This document shows, piece by piece, positions 51,754 through 61,509 of a stretch of DNA of 64,000 nt. A program made the position numbers and the translations under genes. The stretch's first letter is position 1. Each line of letters opens with the position of its first letter. Source of the DNA: Ruminococcus sp. AF31-8BH (GTDB lineage: Bacteria > Bacillota > Clostridia > Lachnospirales > Lachnospiraceae); the NCBI RefSeq assembly GCF_003460605.1, contig NZ_QTVN01000004.1, forward strand, positions 62,001 through 126,000. Direction: 5' to 3'. The notes beneath the pieces were generated by a model, which was not told the DNA's origin, searched no databases, and worked only from the letters and a program-made list of their open reading frames with translations.

Positions 51754-52692
51754 TTGTTTGATACATCCTTTCTAATCAGCACCTTTTTCCCGGTATCAAA
51801 AGAACTGAAGGTCTGCAGGGAAATCTGGTTCATGTATTCATTCATATAATCTACATCATCCACCAGCAGTGCCTTGATAAAATCATTATAGCGCACATTA
51901 GATTTCTGAAACCAGCCGCGGATCATTTTCCTGAACATATTCTTCACTTCGTGGTTGGTAATAGACAACTGATACAATTTCCTCATCCACTGGAGTTTCA
52001 ATATTTTTCCCAGAAAGAAGATCTTCCATATCAACCTTTATATTTGGCGAACCTTCCTGTATCAGCTTTCCAACCAGACTGTTGGAACTGGTATTTGCCC
52101 AGAAGTTTTCAAAACGGCCGGTATCCAGAAACTTGGTAATGGACCATGGATTGTAGATGTCCGTGCGGCTGCCGAAACGAAAACCATCATACCAGTACCG
52201 AACCTGCTCCAGCTGATCCATGCAGCCAAATTCCATGAGAACCCTTTCTACCTCTTCCCTGTTAAAGCCAAAGGCAGTCTCATATTTCCTGGAATCTGTA
52301 GTCACAATTTCCAGATTGTTCAGATCTGAAAAAATAGATTCCTTGGAAATTCTGGTAATCCCCAATCTTGCATCCTGATAGGTTGCACCTTTCACTGAAG
52401 CAAAGCTGATAAAAATAACAGGATAGCTTCCCTGCAGTTCCCTGTATTTCTCACTTTTCCATATCTGCAGTCCTTCAAAGTATCTGCTGTATCCGGCATA
52501 CTGATTGGAAAAGAAATATTCCAGCATACTCATATTCAAAGTTTTTCCAAAACGGCGTGGTCTGGTGATCAGCGTAACTACATCCCCGTTCTCCCACCAT
52601 TCCTGGATAAAATCAGTCTTATCTACATAAAAATATCCGTTTTCTCTGATAGAACCAAAATCCTGATTTCCAATGGAAATAACTGGTTTCAT
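51750..52692 (-). pseudogene. AAA-ATPase-like/PD-(D/E)XK protein, broken
   Basis: This is a member of the large AAA-ATPase_like family (DUF1703 type), often multi-copy in gut anaerobes. The N-terminal part is clear: ISIGNQDFGSIRENGYFYVD, Walker-like TRPRRFGKTLNMSMLEYFF, and YWYDGFRFGSRTDIYNPWSI. After ETPVDEEIV the frame is lost; the family sequence resumes in another frame as YQLSITNHEVKNMFRKMIRG with some 30 or more residues missing. The product stops after TFSSFDTGKKVLIRKDVSNK, without the C-terminal nuclease domain. It is non-functional as read. Confidence 0.8.
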
Positions 52693-52822
52693 ACTGTGGA
52701 AAGCTTCCTTTCATGTCTTCTACTTTAACATTTCTGCTTCCTGTTTACAAGTCATCTGAAAATTTGTTTTACTAATTATTTATCATATGTTATCTTATTC
52801 TTACAACACTAAGGGGGAAAGA

Positions 52823-54220
52823 ATGATAATGGAAAAGAAATCGAATCATTTTTCAGGACAACTTGGTTTTGTCCTTGCTGCGGCCGGAAGTGCTGTAGGA
52901 GTGGGAAACTTGTGGAGATTTCCATACCTCGCAGCCAAAGACGGAGGCGGCTTATTTTTAATTATTTACCTGATCCTGGTACTTACCTTTGGATTTACCC
53001 TGCTCACTTCTGATATTGCCATCGGCCGACGCACACAGAAAAGTGCCATCGGTGCCTATACCCAGATGCGGCCTAAGTGGAAATTCCTGGGAATCCTCAC
53101 CTTCCTGGTACCAGTCCTGATCATGACCTATTACGCTGTCATCGGCGGATGGATTACCAAATATGCAGTGGTCTATGTAACCGGACAGGCACAGGCAGCT
53201 GCCGCAGATGACTACTTCACATCCTTTATTTCTTCTTCCACTTCACCGGTGATCTTCGCCCTGCTTTTCATGGGTGTCACTGCTTTCATCGTGTACAATG
53301 GGGTGGAAAAGGGAATTGAAAAAGTATCCAAATGGATGATGCCTATCCTGCTGGTTCTGGTAGTGGTGATTGCAGTTTACTCTCTCACCCTTTCCTATAC
53401 AGATGCCTCCGGACAGGTGCATACCGGATGGCAGGGATTTCTCTACTACCTGAAACCGGATTTTAAGGGACTGACTGTGCAGCGTTTCCTGCAGATCCTG
53501 CTGGATGCCATGAGCCAGCTGTTTTTCTCACTCAGCGTATCCATGGGAATTATGATCACTTACGGTTCCTATGTCAAACCTGAGGTAAACTTAAACAAGG
53601 CCATCAATCAGATTGAGAGTTTTGATACAGGCGTTGCCTTTCTTGCAGGTGCCATGATCATTCCGGCTGTGTATGTATTTTCCGGCACTGAGGGAATGGG
53701 CGCAGGACCAAGTCTGATGTTTATTTCCCTGCCAAAAGTATTCTCCGCAATGGGAAAAGCCGGCACCTTCGTAGGGATCCTGTTTTTCGTAACTGCTATT
53801 TTTGCAACCTTGTCTTCCTGTATTTCCGTACTGGAATCCATCACTGCAAACTGCATGGAAATCTTCCATACAGGCCGTAAAAAAACAGTTCTGGTTTTGT
53901 CTGCCATCTATCTGGCAGTTTCTGCAGTGATCGCTTTGGGCTACAGTATTTTCTACGTGGAAGTAAAGCTTCCAAACGGTTCTGTGGGACAGCTTCTGGA
54001 TATTATGGATTACATCAGCAACAGCGTTATGATGCCATTTATTGCACTGCTCTCCACCATTCTCATTGGATGGATCGTAACACCGTATTATGTAATTGAT
54101 GAAATGGAAAGAAGCGGAGACAAATTCCGCAGAAAAAAGCTTTACCGGGTGATGATCCGATTCGTTGCACCGGTTATGATGTTTATTCTGTTTTTGCAGT
54201 CTACTGGAATTTTATCTTAA
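52823..54220 (+). CDS. Sodium-dependent transporter of the neurotransmitter:sodium symporter family
   Basis: This is an NSS (LeuT-fold) Na+ symporter, probably for an amino acid, 465 residues with about eleven helices. Helix 1 has the unwound signature GFVLAAAGSAVGVGNLWRFP; helix 3 and 6 regions (PVLIMTYYAVIGGWITKY, LFFSLSVSMGIMITYGSY) are typical. I start at the ATG 52823-52825 with AAGGGGG 5 bases upstream; another ATG lies two codons later. It appears monocistronic; the IS element begins 10 bases after its stop. Confidence 0.95.
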   Translation: MIMEKKSNHFSGQLGFVLAAAGSAVGVGNLWRFPYLAAKDGGGLFLIIYLILVLTFGFTLLTSDIAIGRRTQKSAIGAYTQMRPKWKFLGILTFLVPVLIMTYYAVIGGWITKYAVVYVTGQAQAAAADDYFTSFISSSTSPVIFALLFMGVTAFIVYNGVEKGIEKVSKWMMPILLVLVVVIAVYSLTLSYTDASGQVHTGWQGFLYYLKPDFKGLTVQRFLQILLDAMSQLFFSLSVSMGIMITYGSYVKPEVNLNKAINQIESFDTGVAFLAGAMIIPAVYVFSGTEGMGAGPSLMFISLPKVFSAMGKAGTFVGILFFVTAIFATLSSCISVLESITANCMEIFHTGRKKTVLVLSAIYLAVSAVIALGYSIFYVEVKLPNGSVGQLLDIMDYISNSVMMPFIALLSTILIGWIVTPYYVIDEMERSGDKFRRKKLYRVMIRFVAPVMMFILFLQSTGILS

Positions 54221-54230
54221 GTTAAAAAAG

Positions 54231-56303
54231 GGGGCTGTCGGTTAATACCACATTTCGGTATCCCCAGTAGTAATTGAAAGGATCCCAGCAAGAACGAGGC
54301 TTGTTAGCCTTCTACCTTGCGAGGGATCCTTTTTTCTATGAAAGATGAAATTTATTTTTGGCCGCAAAAATCCCTTGTCTGGATTTTTACAGCCGCACTT
54401 TTGATCAAGCTGTTTTTTCCGTTATTTTTCCCTCAAACTTCTTTAGTTTTTCATTGAGAAAACGATAGTATTTATTTATATTCCTTCCGATTGCATACAG
54501 CATGAATTCTTTGTACACTTTATCTGCAGAACGGTAATTAAAACGGCGGAAGTTTTCGTTTTCTTTGATATCACCGAAATGTCCTTCTGTCTGGATCGAA
54601 CGTGTCTGCCGTTTCAGAATCCCGCGCTCACTTTGGATGTTTGCATGGGATTTTTCACGCAGTTCTTCCCACTGTTCATTGATCTTCATTACCTTATTTT
54701 TCTCAACATCCTTTTCGGCATTATATTTATACAGACAGCGGGCTTTATGTTCGCATCCGCTGCAGTCGGCGCAGCCGTAAACCTCAAAGTTCTGGGTATA
54801 GCCATCCTGCTCTTTGGTTTCCGTTCTTATGTGACGCAGTTCACGTCCGTCATGGCAGATATAGAACTGCTCATCTTCAAATACCTCAACCTTCATGTTG
54901 TAATATTTGCTGATATCTTCCGCATATGCACGTGTTTTACGTTTCTCATGATCCTGCAGTTTTATATAACTTTCTATCCCTTTTTCTTTTAAATAAAGCA
55001 GATTTTTCTCACTACAGTATCCGCTGTCAGCAGTCACCTCTTCCAGGACGCTGCCAAAAGCCTCCTGGTGTTTTTCCAGGACTGGGATCAAGGTATTGTA
55101 ATCCGTCCGGTCATTACTTACATATCCGTGAACGATGAAATAATTTTCCACGGCGATCTGTACGTTGTACGCCGGCTTTAACTGTCCGTTCAGCATATGG
55201 TCCTCTTTCATCCGCATAAAAGCAGCTTCCAGGTCTGTCTTGGAATAGCTGTTCCGGTCTTTTCCCATGATCTCAAAGCATTCTTTATATCCCATCAGAC
55301 GCTGGCCGAGATGCTCCAGTTCCTCATACAGCTGCTGGATCTCAGGTTTTCTTTTTCCTTTTCCATAAACGAACTCTATCCCTTCTCCAGTGGCAATCGT
55401 ACTAAGGTTCTTCTGCAGTTTCAGGATTTCAAGCGGAGAGCAGTTATCAATCTCAATAACTGTATTATTTGCAAGTTTCTTATGTTTTGACAGCTTCCGT
55501 TTCCGGTTCTTTTCTATAACACTGCGGACTTTATCCATTCCCTCGATCACAAACATCTGTGCATTCCCGATATCATACTTTGGCCCATAACCATTCTCCT
55601 GCAAAAATGTATTATACCTGGCAAAGTTCAGCTCAATAGAATCTAGCAGACCAGCCAGATGGTAATTGATCGTACCGCGCCAGACAAATGTATAACGGTT
55701 TGCATTGGCTTCGATCTTAGTCCCATCAATAAAAAGTTCTTTTAGTGTAACAAGGCCTTCTTTTTGAAGCCGGAGCAAAAACTGGTAATTAAGATCATCC
55801 AATATTTCAGAAGTTAGCTTTTTCCCTTTAAATCCATAAAAAGCGTCCCGTTTTGGTTTCTGCCCATGGGTCAGCCAGATAAAAGCGAGATCTCTTTCAC
55901 ATAATTCTACAATACGGTCAACAGAACGTACCCCTCGCATGTTTGCGTAAGTAACCACAGCATACATCATAATTGGGTTATACCCGGTTCTTCCCTTATC
56001 TGAACAATTGGCCAGCAGACCAGAAAAATCTAAATCCTCCATCACTTTTTTCAGGGTATAGACTGGATCGTCGTCAGGTAAACTCAATTCATAGAAATTA
56101 AAGTTAATTTTCTATTGCCCTAATTCAAAAAAGTCGGTATAATAATTAGTTGTTAGCATAGTTACATTATAACATGTAACGGGGAGAAAGATGGTTGTCG
56201 GTAACCATCTTTTTTCTTTTTTTGATAAAAAATTTCGGGATGGTGTGACTCGGTATGAGTCACACCCTCCCTCTCTTAGAACTGTCTATTTCCCGACAGC
56301 CCC
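54231..56303 (-). mobile_element. IS1182-family insertion sequence
   Basis: The element is 2,073 bases, bounded by 11-bp terminal inverted repeats GGGGCTGTCGG. It contains one transposase gene and a hairpin near each end: AGGATCC with its complement at 54278-54332 and AAAGATGGTT/AACCATCTTT at 56187-56213. Either would stop outside transcription entering. It lies between the 3' ends of the NSS and aldolase-like genes and disrupts neither. No target duplication is obvious. An extended -10 TGTTATAAT lies before the transposase on the minus strand. Confidence 0.88.
54405..56087 (-). CDS. IS1182-family transposase
   Basis: This is a DDE transposase of about 560 residues. The N-terminal domain has YELSLPDDDPVYTLKKVME when read just upstream of the chosen TTG. 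The DDE residues are seen in LKELFIDGTKIEANANRYTF, VTADSGYCSEKNLLYLKEKG and TRSIQTEGHFGDIKENENFR. The zinc-finger-like CADCSGCEHKARCLYKY lies before the last. There is no ATG near the beginning: a TTG at 56085-56087 is the first usual start, though the homologous sequence starts about nine codons earlier after an in-frame TAG, so an unusual start is possible. It is otherwise intact. Confidence 0.92.
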   Translation of the reverse strand: MSLPDDDPVYTLKKVMEDLDFSGLLANCSDKGRTGYNPIMMYAVVTYANMRGVRSVDRIVELCERDLAFIWLTHGQKPKRDAFYGFKGKKLTSEILDDLNYQFLLRLQKEGLVTLKELFIDGTKIEANANRYTFVWRGTINYHLAGLLDSIELNFARYNTFLQENGYGPKYDIGNAQMFVIEGMDKVRSVIEKNRKRKLSKHKKLANNTVIEIDNCSPLEILKLQKNLSTIATGEGIEFVYGKGKRKPEIQQLYEELEHLGQRLMGYKECFEIMGKDRNSYSKTDLEAAFMRMKEDHMLNGQLKPAYNVQIAVENYFIVHGYVSNDRTDYNTLIPVLEKHQEAFGSVLEEVTADSGYCSEKNLLYLKEKGIESYIKLQDHEKRKTRAYAEDISKYYNMKVEVFEDEQFYICHDGRELRHIRTETKEQDGYTQNFEVYGCADCSGCEHKARCLYKYNAEKDVEKNKVMKINEQWEELREKSHANIQSERGILKRQTRSIQTEGHFGDIKENENFRRFNYRSADKVYKEFMLYAIGRNINKYYRFLNEKLKKFEGKITEKTA

Positions 56304-56311
56304 TTATTATA

Positions 56312-57400
56312 TTATTTCTTACTGCGGTATGCTTCTGCTTCCCAATGTGTAATAAAGTATGTAATATCATCTGTCATGTGAAGCGGTCCGCCAAAGCTTT
56401 CTGCATATACTGCAAGCTTGATGGCATCTTTTACAAGAAGCTGTGCTTTTGCAGCTTTTCCCTTATCATCTTCCATAATAAAGGCGCCAACTCCCTGTAC
56501 CAGAATCAGTCTTGGTTCTTTGTCATTCTCTGCCATAAATGCGTCCAGCGCTGCTTTTGACTGATCAATATTTTCTACAAATAACGGATATGGTCCACAA
56601 TATACAATGTGATCCGGTGTAAACGGCTTCAGAAGCGGTGCAGCCGCTGCTTTATCTTTTACAAAATGATCAGCTTCTGCTGCAGGTACCACTTCTACTG
56701 CATGTCCCAGTAACTGAGAAAGCTTCTCTGCTGCCTGCTCTTTTTCAGGTGTAACCACATCACTGACATCAGCAGTTCTCTTTACCTGTTTCTCTAATTT
56801 ACTGATCACATCATCAAATAACACTCCGATTTCCTCTACAGTATTTGCCGCAACGAAAATTCCGTGATTCTGAAGCAGAAGAACCTGAACATCTTTTCCG
56901 TATTCTTCTTTATAAGCATTCATTTTCTCATAACAGATACGCGCAAGTGTATATCCGGGTTTGCAGATATCGATCCAGAGTACATCTTTTCCAAGAAGCT
57001 GTTCGCTGAGTTCCTTTGCCCCTTTTCCGCAGGTCAGTCCATTGACAAGTGTAGGATGAACATGCAGTACATATGTATAGGCAAATAAATTATGAAGCAG
57101 TGCTTCCACACTTGGACGTTTGGTTTTGTCAGCATCTGTTACTGCAGCCATAACATCTGCAAGATACAGTGATTCACGTTTGACATCATCTTCAGGATAA
57201 TCTGTCTTCATGATCTCATTCAAACGTGCTCTGCTCATTTCCACAAATTCCTCTGACTTGATTGTAGCAAGCTGTGTACCAGAGCCTTTTACATACAATG
57301 TGGTGTCGTCTTTTACTGAAGTATTACCACCGCCTGCAAGAACATAAGCAGGGTTGCTTCCATAAGTATTTGACATTTTTACTAGGGTTGAAAGATCCAT
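56312..57400 (-). CDS. Class II aldolase/adducin-family protein
   Basis: This is a zinc-dependent class II aldolase-like protein, 362 residues from the ATG at 57398-57400 (GGGAGG 10 bases upstream). Residues AYVLAGGGNTSVKDDTTLYV and VKGSGTQLATIKSEEFVEM match the family's substrate loop. The metal histidines are in YVLHVHPTLVNGL and the acidic partner is likely in an intervening helix. LQNHGIFVAANTVEEIG supplies the third His. The C-terminal 120 residues match the extra domain seen in rhamnulose-phosphate aldolase/dehydrogenase relatives, without the dehydrogenase. It is a single gene with its own promoter; the sugar phosphate substrate is unknown. Confidence 0.9.
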   Translation of the reverse strand: MDLSTLVKMSNTYGSNPAYVLAGGGNTSVKDDTTLYVKGSGTQLATIKSEEFVEMSRARLNEIMKTDYPEDDVKRESLYLADVMAAVTDADKTKRPSVEALLHNLFAYTYVLHVHPTLVNGLTCGKGAKELSEQLLGKDVLWIDICKPGYTLARICYEKMNAYKEEYGKDVQVLLLQNHGIFVAANTVEEIGVLFDDVISKLEKQVKRTADVSDVVTPEKEQAAEKLSQLLGHAVEVVPAAEADHFVKDKAAAAPLLKPFTPDHIVYCGPYPLFVENIDQSKAALDAFMAENDKEPRLILVQGVGAFIMEDDKGKAAKAQLLVKDAIKLAVYAESFGGPLHMTDDITYFITHWEAEAYRSKK

Positions 57401-57448
57401 AGTTAAAATTCCTCCCGTATTTATAATAGTTTTGTTGTTCCCCATTCC

Positions 57449-57477
57449 ATTGTACACGATATCCTGCTTTTTTCCAA
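57449..57477 (-). promoter_or_regulatory. Promoter of the aldolase-like gene
   Basis: Minus strand: TTGGAA (57472-57477), a 17-base spacer and TACAAT (57449-57454). It lies just upstream of the end of the cardiolipin synthase gene. Confidence 0.75.
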
Positions 57478-57500
57478 GTGTTATGGAGTAAACAGTAACG

Positions 57501-59060
57501 TTATAATAATCCCGCAAATAATCTCATAAACAGTTGTCCCAATCGCAGATATGCGCTGCGTCCGGTACTGTACTGTTCTGTGACTTCACGGCATTCATCC
57601 ATTATTGCTGCAAGATCATTTCGGATATCCAGAACTGCCTGACAGTCTGCCATAAAGCAGCCGTTTTCAAAATGATGATACAGACTTCTGTAATCCAGAT
57701 TTATGGTTCCGCAGGTTGCCATACAGTCATCTGCCACACTCATCTTTGCATGACAGAAACCAGGTGTCCATTCATAGATACGCACTCCATGTTTTACCAG
57801 TCCATGGTAAAAGGAACGTGTGATATTGTAGATTATCTTTTTATCCGGAATACCAGGTGTGATGATCCTCACATCTACCCCACGCTTGGCAGCCAGACAC
57901 AGCGCATGGCTCATTTCATCTGTGATGATCAGGTACGGTGTCATAAACCAGCAGTATTTTTCCGCTTTATTCACCATACTGATATACACCTCTTCGCCTA
58001 CCTGTTCATGGTCCATAGGACTGTCCGCATAAGGCTGGATAAAGCCTGTCTGCTTTGCCTGATAATCTGTCTGAACCAGAAATCCGGTAAAATCACTGTC
58101 ATTTTTATCCTTATCACTGACAGCATTCCACATCTCCAGGAATGTTACTGTTAGGGAACGGACTGCCTCCCCCTCCAGACGGATACCTGTATCCTTCCAC
58201 TGTCCATAAGGATGTGTGAAATTAAAATATTCGTTGGCAAGGTTGTAACCGCCGGTAAATCCCACTTTTCCATCGATCACTGTGATCTTGCGGTGATCCC
58301 GGTTATTCAGGAACACATTCAGACCCGGAGTAAAAGGGTTGAACACTCTGCAATGGATTCCCACATTTTCCATTTTCTTAATGAAGTCTGTATTGATAAA
58401 CCCAATGGAACCCATGTCGTCATAAAATACTCTGACTTCTACGCCTGCCTTTACGCGGTCTTCCAGAACTCTCTGGATTTTATGCCAGGCCTGTGCATCC
58501 TCAATGGCATGATATTCCATAAAAATGAATTTCTCTGCCTTTGCCAGATCTGCCAGCTGAGCCTCCAGCCCTTTGACTGCCTCATCATAATAAATAACAT
58601 CTGTATTCTGATAGACCGGATAGGAGGCATTTTTCTGTATATAATCAGAAATATTGCCTGCCTTCGGGATTTTCCTGCCAAGCTTTTCCCTGCACTCACT
58701 GTCATTGGGAAGCAACGGCAGAAGTTCCCTGTCGATCTGGTCATAACGCTCCCGCATTTTACGGGTACCGCCATTGAGACCAATCAGTAAGTACAATCCC
58801 ATTCCCAAGATAGGGAATACAAGGATCAAAATAACCCAGGGCATTTTCATAGATGAAGTCTGGTCTGACGCATACAGCTTAAGAACCAGTACACCTGCAA
58901 GAAGCCTTGTCATCAGATTGATAATCTCCGCATATTGATTCAGCTTTGTGATCATAGCAATGATAAAAGCTGCTTCCAGTAAAATACATACTGCGGAAAA
59001 GCATAATCGTTTTACACCATTTTTCGTTTTCGCCCTGCCTTCCAGGGTATCCTGTTTCAT
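57501..59060 (-). CDS. cls: Cardiolipin synthase
   Basis: This membrane phospholipase-D-superfamily enzyme joins two phosphatidylglycerols into cardiolipin. It has 519 residues from the ATG at 59058-59060, chosen for the GAGAG site. Two N-terminal helices (about residues 20-85) precede two HKD motifs: NNRDHRKITVIDGKVGFTGG and GFCHAKMSVADDCMATCGTI. DYRSLYHHFENGCF after the second is typical. Length and architecture are normal. It is read in the same direction as the FUSC and aldolase genes, but with gaps of about 100 bases on each side. Confidence 0.95.
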   Translation of the reverse strand: MKQDTLEGRAKTKNGVKRLCFSAVCILLEAAFIIAMITKLNQYAEIINLMTRLLAGVLVLKLYASDQTSSMKMPWVILILVFPILGMGLYLLIGLNGGTRKMRERYDQIDRELLPLLPNDSECREKLGRKIPKAGNISDYIQKNASYPVYQNTDVIYYDEAVKGLEAQLADLAKAEKFIFMEYHAIEDAQAWHKIQRVLEDRVKAGVEVRVFYDDMGSIGFINTDFIKKMENVGIHCRVFNPFTPGLNVFLNNRDHRKITVIDGKVGFTGGYNLANEYFNFTHPYGQWKDTGIRLEGEAVRSLTVTFLEMWNAVSDKDKNDSDFTGFLVQTDYQAKQTGFIQPYADSPMDHEQVGEEVYISMVNKAEKYCWFMTPYLIITDEMSHALCLAAKRGVDVRIITPGIPDKKIIYNITRSFYHGLVKHGVRIYEWTPGFCHAKMSVADDCMATCGTINLDYRSLYHHFENGCFMADCQAVLDIRNDLAAIMDECREVTEQYSTGRSAYLRLGQLFMRLFAGLL

Positions 59061-59177
59061 ATTCTTTCTCTCTCCCTCTGTCATTGTACGTTAATATTCA
59101 CTCTATTCCCAGAACACATATCAGACGGATAAAATCATCCGCTCTTTTACTTGCTTATAACCGCTCCGCAGTTTTAG

Positions 59178-60242
59178 TCAGGAAAGATTTTCTGCACATT
59201 TATTTGTGCCTATATACTCTGCTACTTTATCTGTTACTTTATTGCAGATTACCGTATAGGCTGCTCCCAGTACATTGGCACCTATACGAAGTGCTACTGC
59301 TGCCGGCATTCCGAAGATCCCTGCTGCAATAGATAAAGCTCCAAAAGTATTAAATGCAGTCTGCCACGGATATCCTGCTGAATATCCAACTCCGATTCCT
59401 CCGATCATTCCAATGTACGGATACATGGATTTAGGAAGTACCAGATACAGCACAATAAACAGCAGACAGCCCACAACATTAAACATTCCTCTGCTCACAG
59501 ACCTTGGGATACAGTCCTCTGTAAAAGGCAGACATACAGACATACAGGCGATTCCTGCCCACATTGCTCTGGGAAGTCCCAGAAGATTCATAAACAGCAT
59601 TGCGCTGGATACGATCAGTGTCAGTTTCACATACCATCTGCTTCTTGCTGACTTAAGATCAAATTCCCGGAACAGATCCAGGAAGGTTCTTCGATAAGCT
59701 CTGTTTCTCTGATTCTTATAGAAGACGATCATACAGATCACCATTCCCACCAACAGACCGATCACACGGAAGGTATATTCCTTTCCTGTCACATCATAGC
59801 CCAGAAGCAGCAGATAGCCCAGAACAAAGGTGGAATGATTGTACATGATCACATTGTGACAGCCCAGTATCATCAGCAATAAGATACACACTACATTCAC
59901 TGCAAATGCAGCTAACGGAGGTGCCATATTTGCCAGACGGGGGCCTGCCATAAGTATACCGAAGATCCCTGCAATGGAAAGCAGTCCATGTGTTGTCCTG
60001 ATCCCGAAATCTGCCTGCCGCAGCACAAGCACTGCCAGCAGAACAGTAACACCCACTACACTGTTGTTGTTCCCTGTAAGCTTGCTGTATATGCTTACCA
60101 CTGCCACACAGAATGCCATGACCAGATACACTTTAAAGTTATAGATCAGAATGTGCCGTCTTTTCTCTTTGGGGTCTGTGGTGTTTCTGATCAGCTGTTT
60201 GGAGCCGGTCGAACTCAATTGTAATTCCTGATAAAATGTCAT
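59178..60242 (-). CDS. FUSC-family integral membrane protein
   Basis: This is a hydrophobic protein of 354 residues with around ten membrane helices, in two halves separated by a charged loop (YKNQRNRAYRRTFLDLFREF). It fits the FUSC/aromatic acid exporter-like superfamily (AMWAGIACMSVCLPFTEDCI). Members are implicated in export of aromatic acids and drugs. The sequence gives no direct clue to substrate. GAGAGG lies about 10 bases before the ATG. It is preceded by an AT-rich 100-base gap and a flavodoxin gene on the same strand. Confidence 0.85.
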   Translation of the reverse strand: MTFYQELQLSSTGSKQLIRNTTDPKEKRRHILIYNFKVYLVMAFCVAVVSIYSKLTGNNNSVVGVTVLLAVLVLRQADFGIRTTHGLLSIAGIFGILMAGPRLANMAPPLAAFAVNVVCILLLMILGCHNVIMYNHSTFVLGYLLLLGYDVTGKEYTFRVIGLLVGMVICMIVFYKNQRNRAYRRTFLDLFREFDLKSARSRWYVKLTLIVSSAMLFMNLLGLPRAMWAGIACMSVCLPFTEDCIPRSVSRGMFNVVGCLLFIVLYLVLPKSMYPYIGMIGGIGVGYSAGYPWQTAFNTFGALSIAAGIFGMPAAVALRIGANVLGAAYTVICNKVTDKVAEYIGTNKCAENLS

Positions 60243-60347
60243 GTCTCGTTACCTCTCTTTCGCGAAAATCTATAAAATAGTAACGAGCACTATACCGCAG
60301 TTCCCTCTGTTAGTCAAGACTTAATTATTTCTCCAGTTCTCTCCCAA

Positions 60348-60863
60348 TTATTCTGTTAAGTTTCTTCTGATTATTGTGCCAAGTCTCTCCAGATCCTCAT
60401 TGTCAGGATGAGATAACGCCCTGTCAAAGTTCTGGATCAGTTCATCCAGGTTCGGCGCATGATCCGGTTTCTCCTTCATCTTTACATATCTGTCCCTGAC
60501 TGACTGGGGCATTTTCCCCTGACACATAAATTCTCCCATTACTGTATTACTCTCATCCACAGATTCCTTAACTTTCCCGAGAACCTGCTGGAAATAGGCT
60601 TCACTGCCTCCGAAGCCTGCTGTTCCAAACAGAAAAATTTTCTTATTTTTCAGGCTTTTTAACAGTTCAAGTGTTGCAGGATCTGCATTCCCTATATCTG
60701 TCCAGAATCCAATGTATAATATATCGGATGAGAGAGCCTTCGCGCCTTCTGTTCCAAAATAATCACAGTTTTCCTCAGGCAGTATCTCCCTGATCTTCTC
60801 TGCAAGCTTCTTTGTGTTCCCTGTTTTACTGCTGTACAGAATTGAATATCTTTGTGTTTCCAT
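60348..60863 (-). CDS. Flavodoxin-family protein, BilS-like
   Basis: This is a flavodoxin-fold protein of 171 residues. The FMN phosphate loop is YSSKTGNTKKLAEKI, followed by IGFWTDIGNADPATLELLKS, FLFGTAGFGGSEAYFQQVLG and GEFMCQGKMPQSVRDRYVKM. This pattern matches the BilS group, the partner of gut bilirubin reductase BilR, more closely than classic flavodoxins. No BilR-like flavoenzyme lies in the window, so the role here is open: an electron carrier for another reductase. AAAGGAG precedes the ATG. Confidence 0.85.
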   Translation of the reverse strand: METQRYSILYSSKTGNTKKLAEKIREILPEENCDYFGTEGAKALSSDILYIGFWTDIGNADPATLELLKSLKNKKIFLFGTAGFGGSEAYFQQVLGKVKESVDESNTVMGEFMCQGKMPQSVRDRYVKMKEKPDHAPNLDELIQNFDRALSHPDNEDLERLGTIIRRNLTE

Positions 60864-60889
60864 GCTGTTTTACTCCTTTTGTTTATGCA

Positions 60890-60936
60890 CTCTCGGAGTC
60901 TTCCTTGTATTTGCTTTTGTGAGAAGATTCCGAGAG
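60890..60936. other. Hairpin between the coiled-coil gene and the flavodoxin gene
   Basis: CTCTCGGAGTCTTC/GAAGATTCCGAGAG pair over 14 positions with one mismatch across a 19-base loop. It has T residues only on the plus side; it may be a processed or attenuating structure in the minus-strand mRNA. Confidence 0.5.
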
Positions 60937-60965
60937 TACATTTTTATCTGCATTATTTATATCAG

Positions 60966-61355
60966 TTATACCTCTTCATCAGACACTCCATCCCGGAACA
61001 TTTTCAGCAGTTCTTCCAGGCTTTCTCTCAGCTTCTCATTCTTATTATACTGAACCAGTACCACCGTAGCAATGACAGACAGGATCATGCATCTGCGGAT
61101 CAGTTTTCGGATGCGGATACATCTCTTCACATCTTTTCTTCCCTTTTCATAGAGCTTCTCTGCCATCCTGTCAGCTCTGGCATCTTTGCAAGCAATATAA
61201 TCATCAATCACCTGCTTATCCTCCTCACAGATATCCAGATTCTCATACTGACTCCTCAGCTCCTCGAGTTCTGCATTATTCTGTCTGATCACGGTATCTT
61301 TGCGGTTAATTCTCTCTGCTGCACTCCGGCTCATTCTCTCTGTTCGTTTACTCAT
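60966..61355 (-). CDS. Small coiled-coil protein with one membrane helix
   Basis: I do not recognise a named family. The protein (129 residues) has a charged, helical N-terminal half with a probable coiled coil (RQNNAELEELRSQYENLDIC), a very basic middle (KDVKRCIRIRKLIRRCM), one short hydrophobic helix (ILSVIATVVLVQY) and an acidic tail. AGGGG lies 9 bases before the ATG. By position it could be cotranscribed with the flavodoxin gene 100 bases downstream. Function unknown. Confidence 0.65.
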   Translation of the reverse strand: MSKRTERMSRSAAERINRKDTVIRQNNAELEELRSQYENLDICEEDKQVIDDYIACKDARADRMAEKLYEKGRKDVKRCIRIRKLIRRCMILSVIATVVLVQYNKNEKLRESLEELLKMFRDGVSDEEV

Positions 61356-61509
61356 GAAAAAAACCCCTTTCGTTTATTTTTTATTATCTCCTATTTTATA
61401 CTTTTCTCAGGCTTTTCTCAATAAAATAATCAAGCAGATATTCGCAATGGCCTTCTTCTTTAAACTCTCTGAAATACAATCCTAAGCCTTAGTATTATAT
61501 TTACACATT

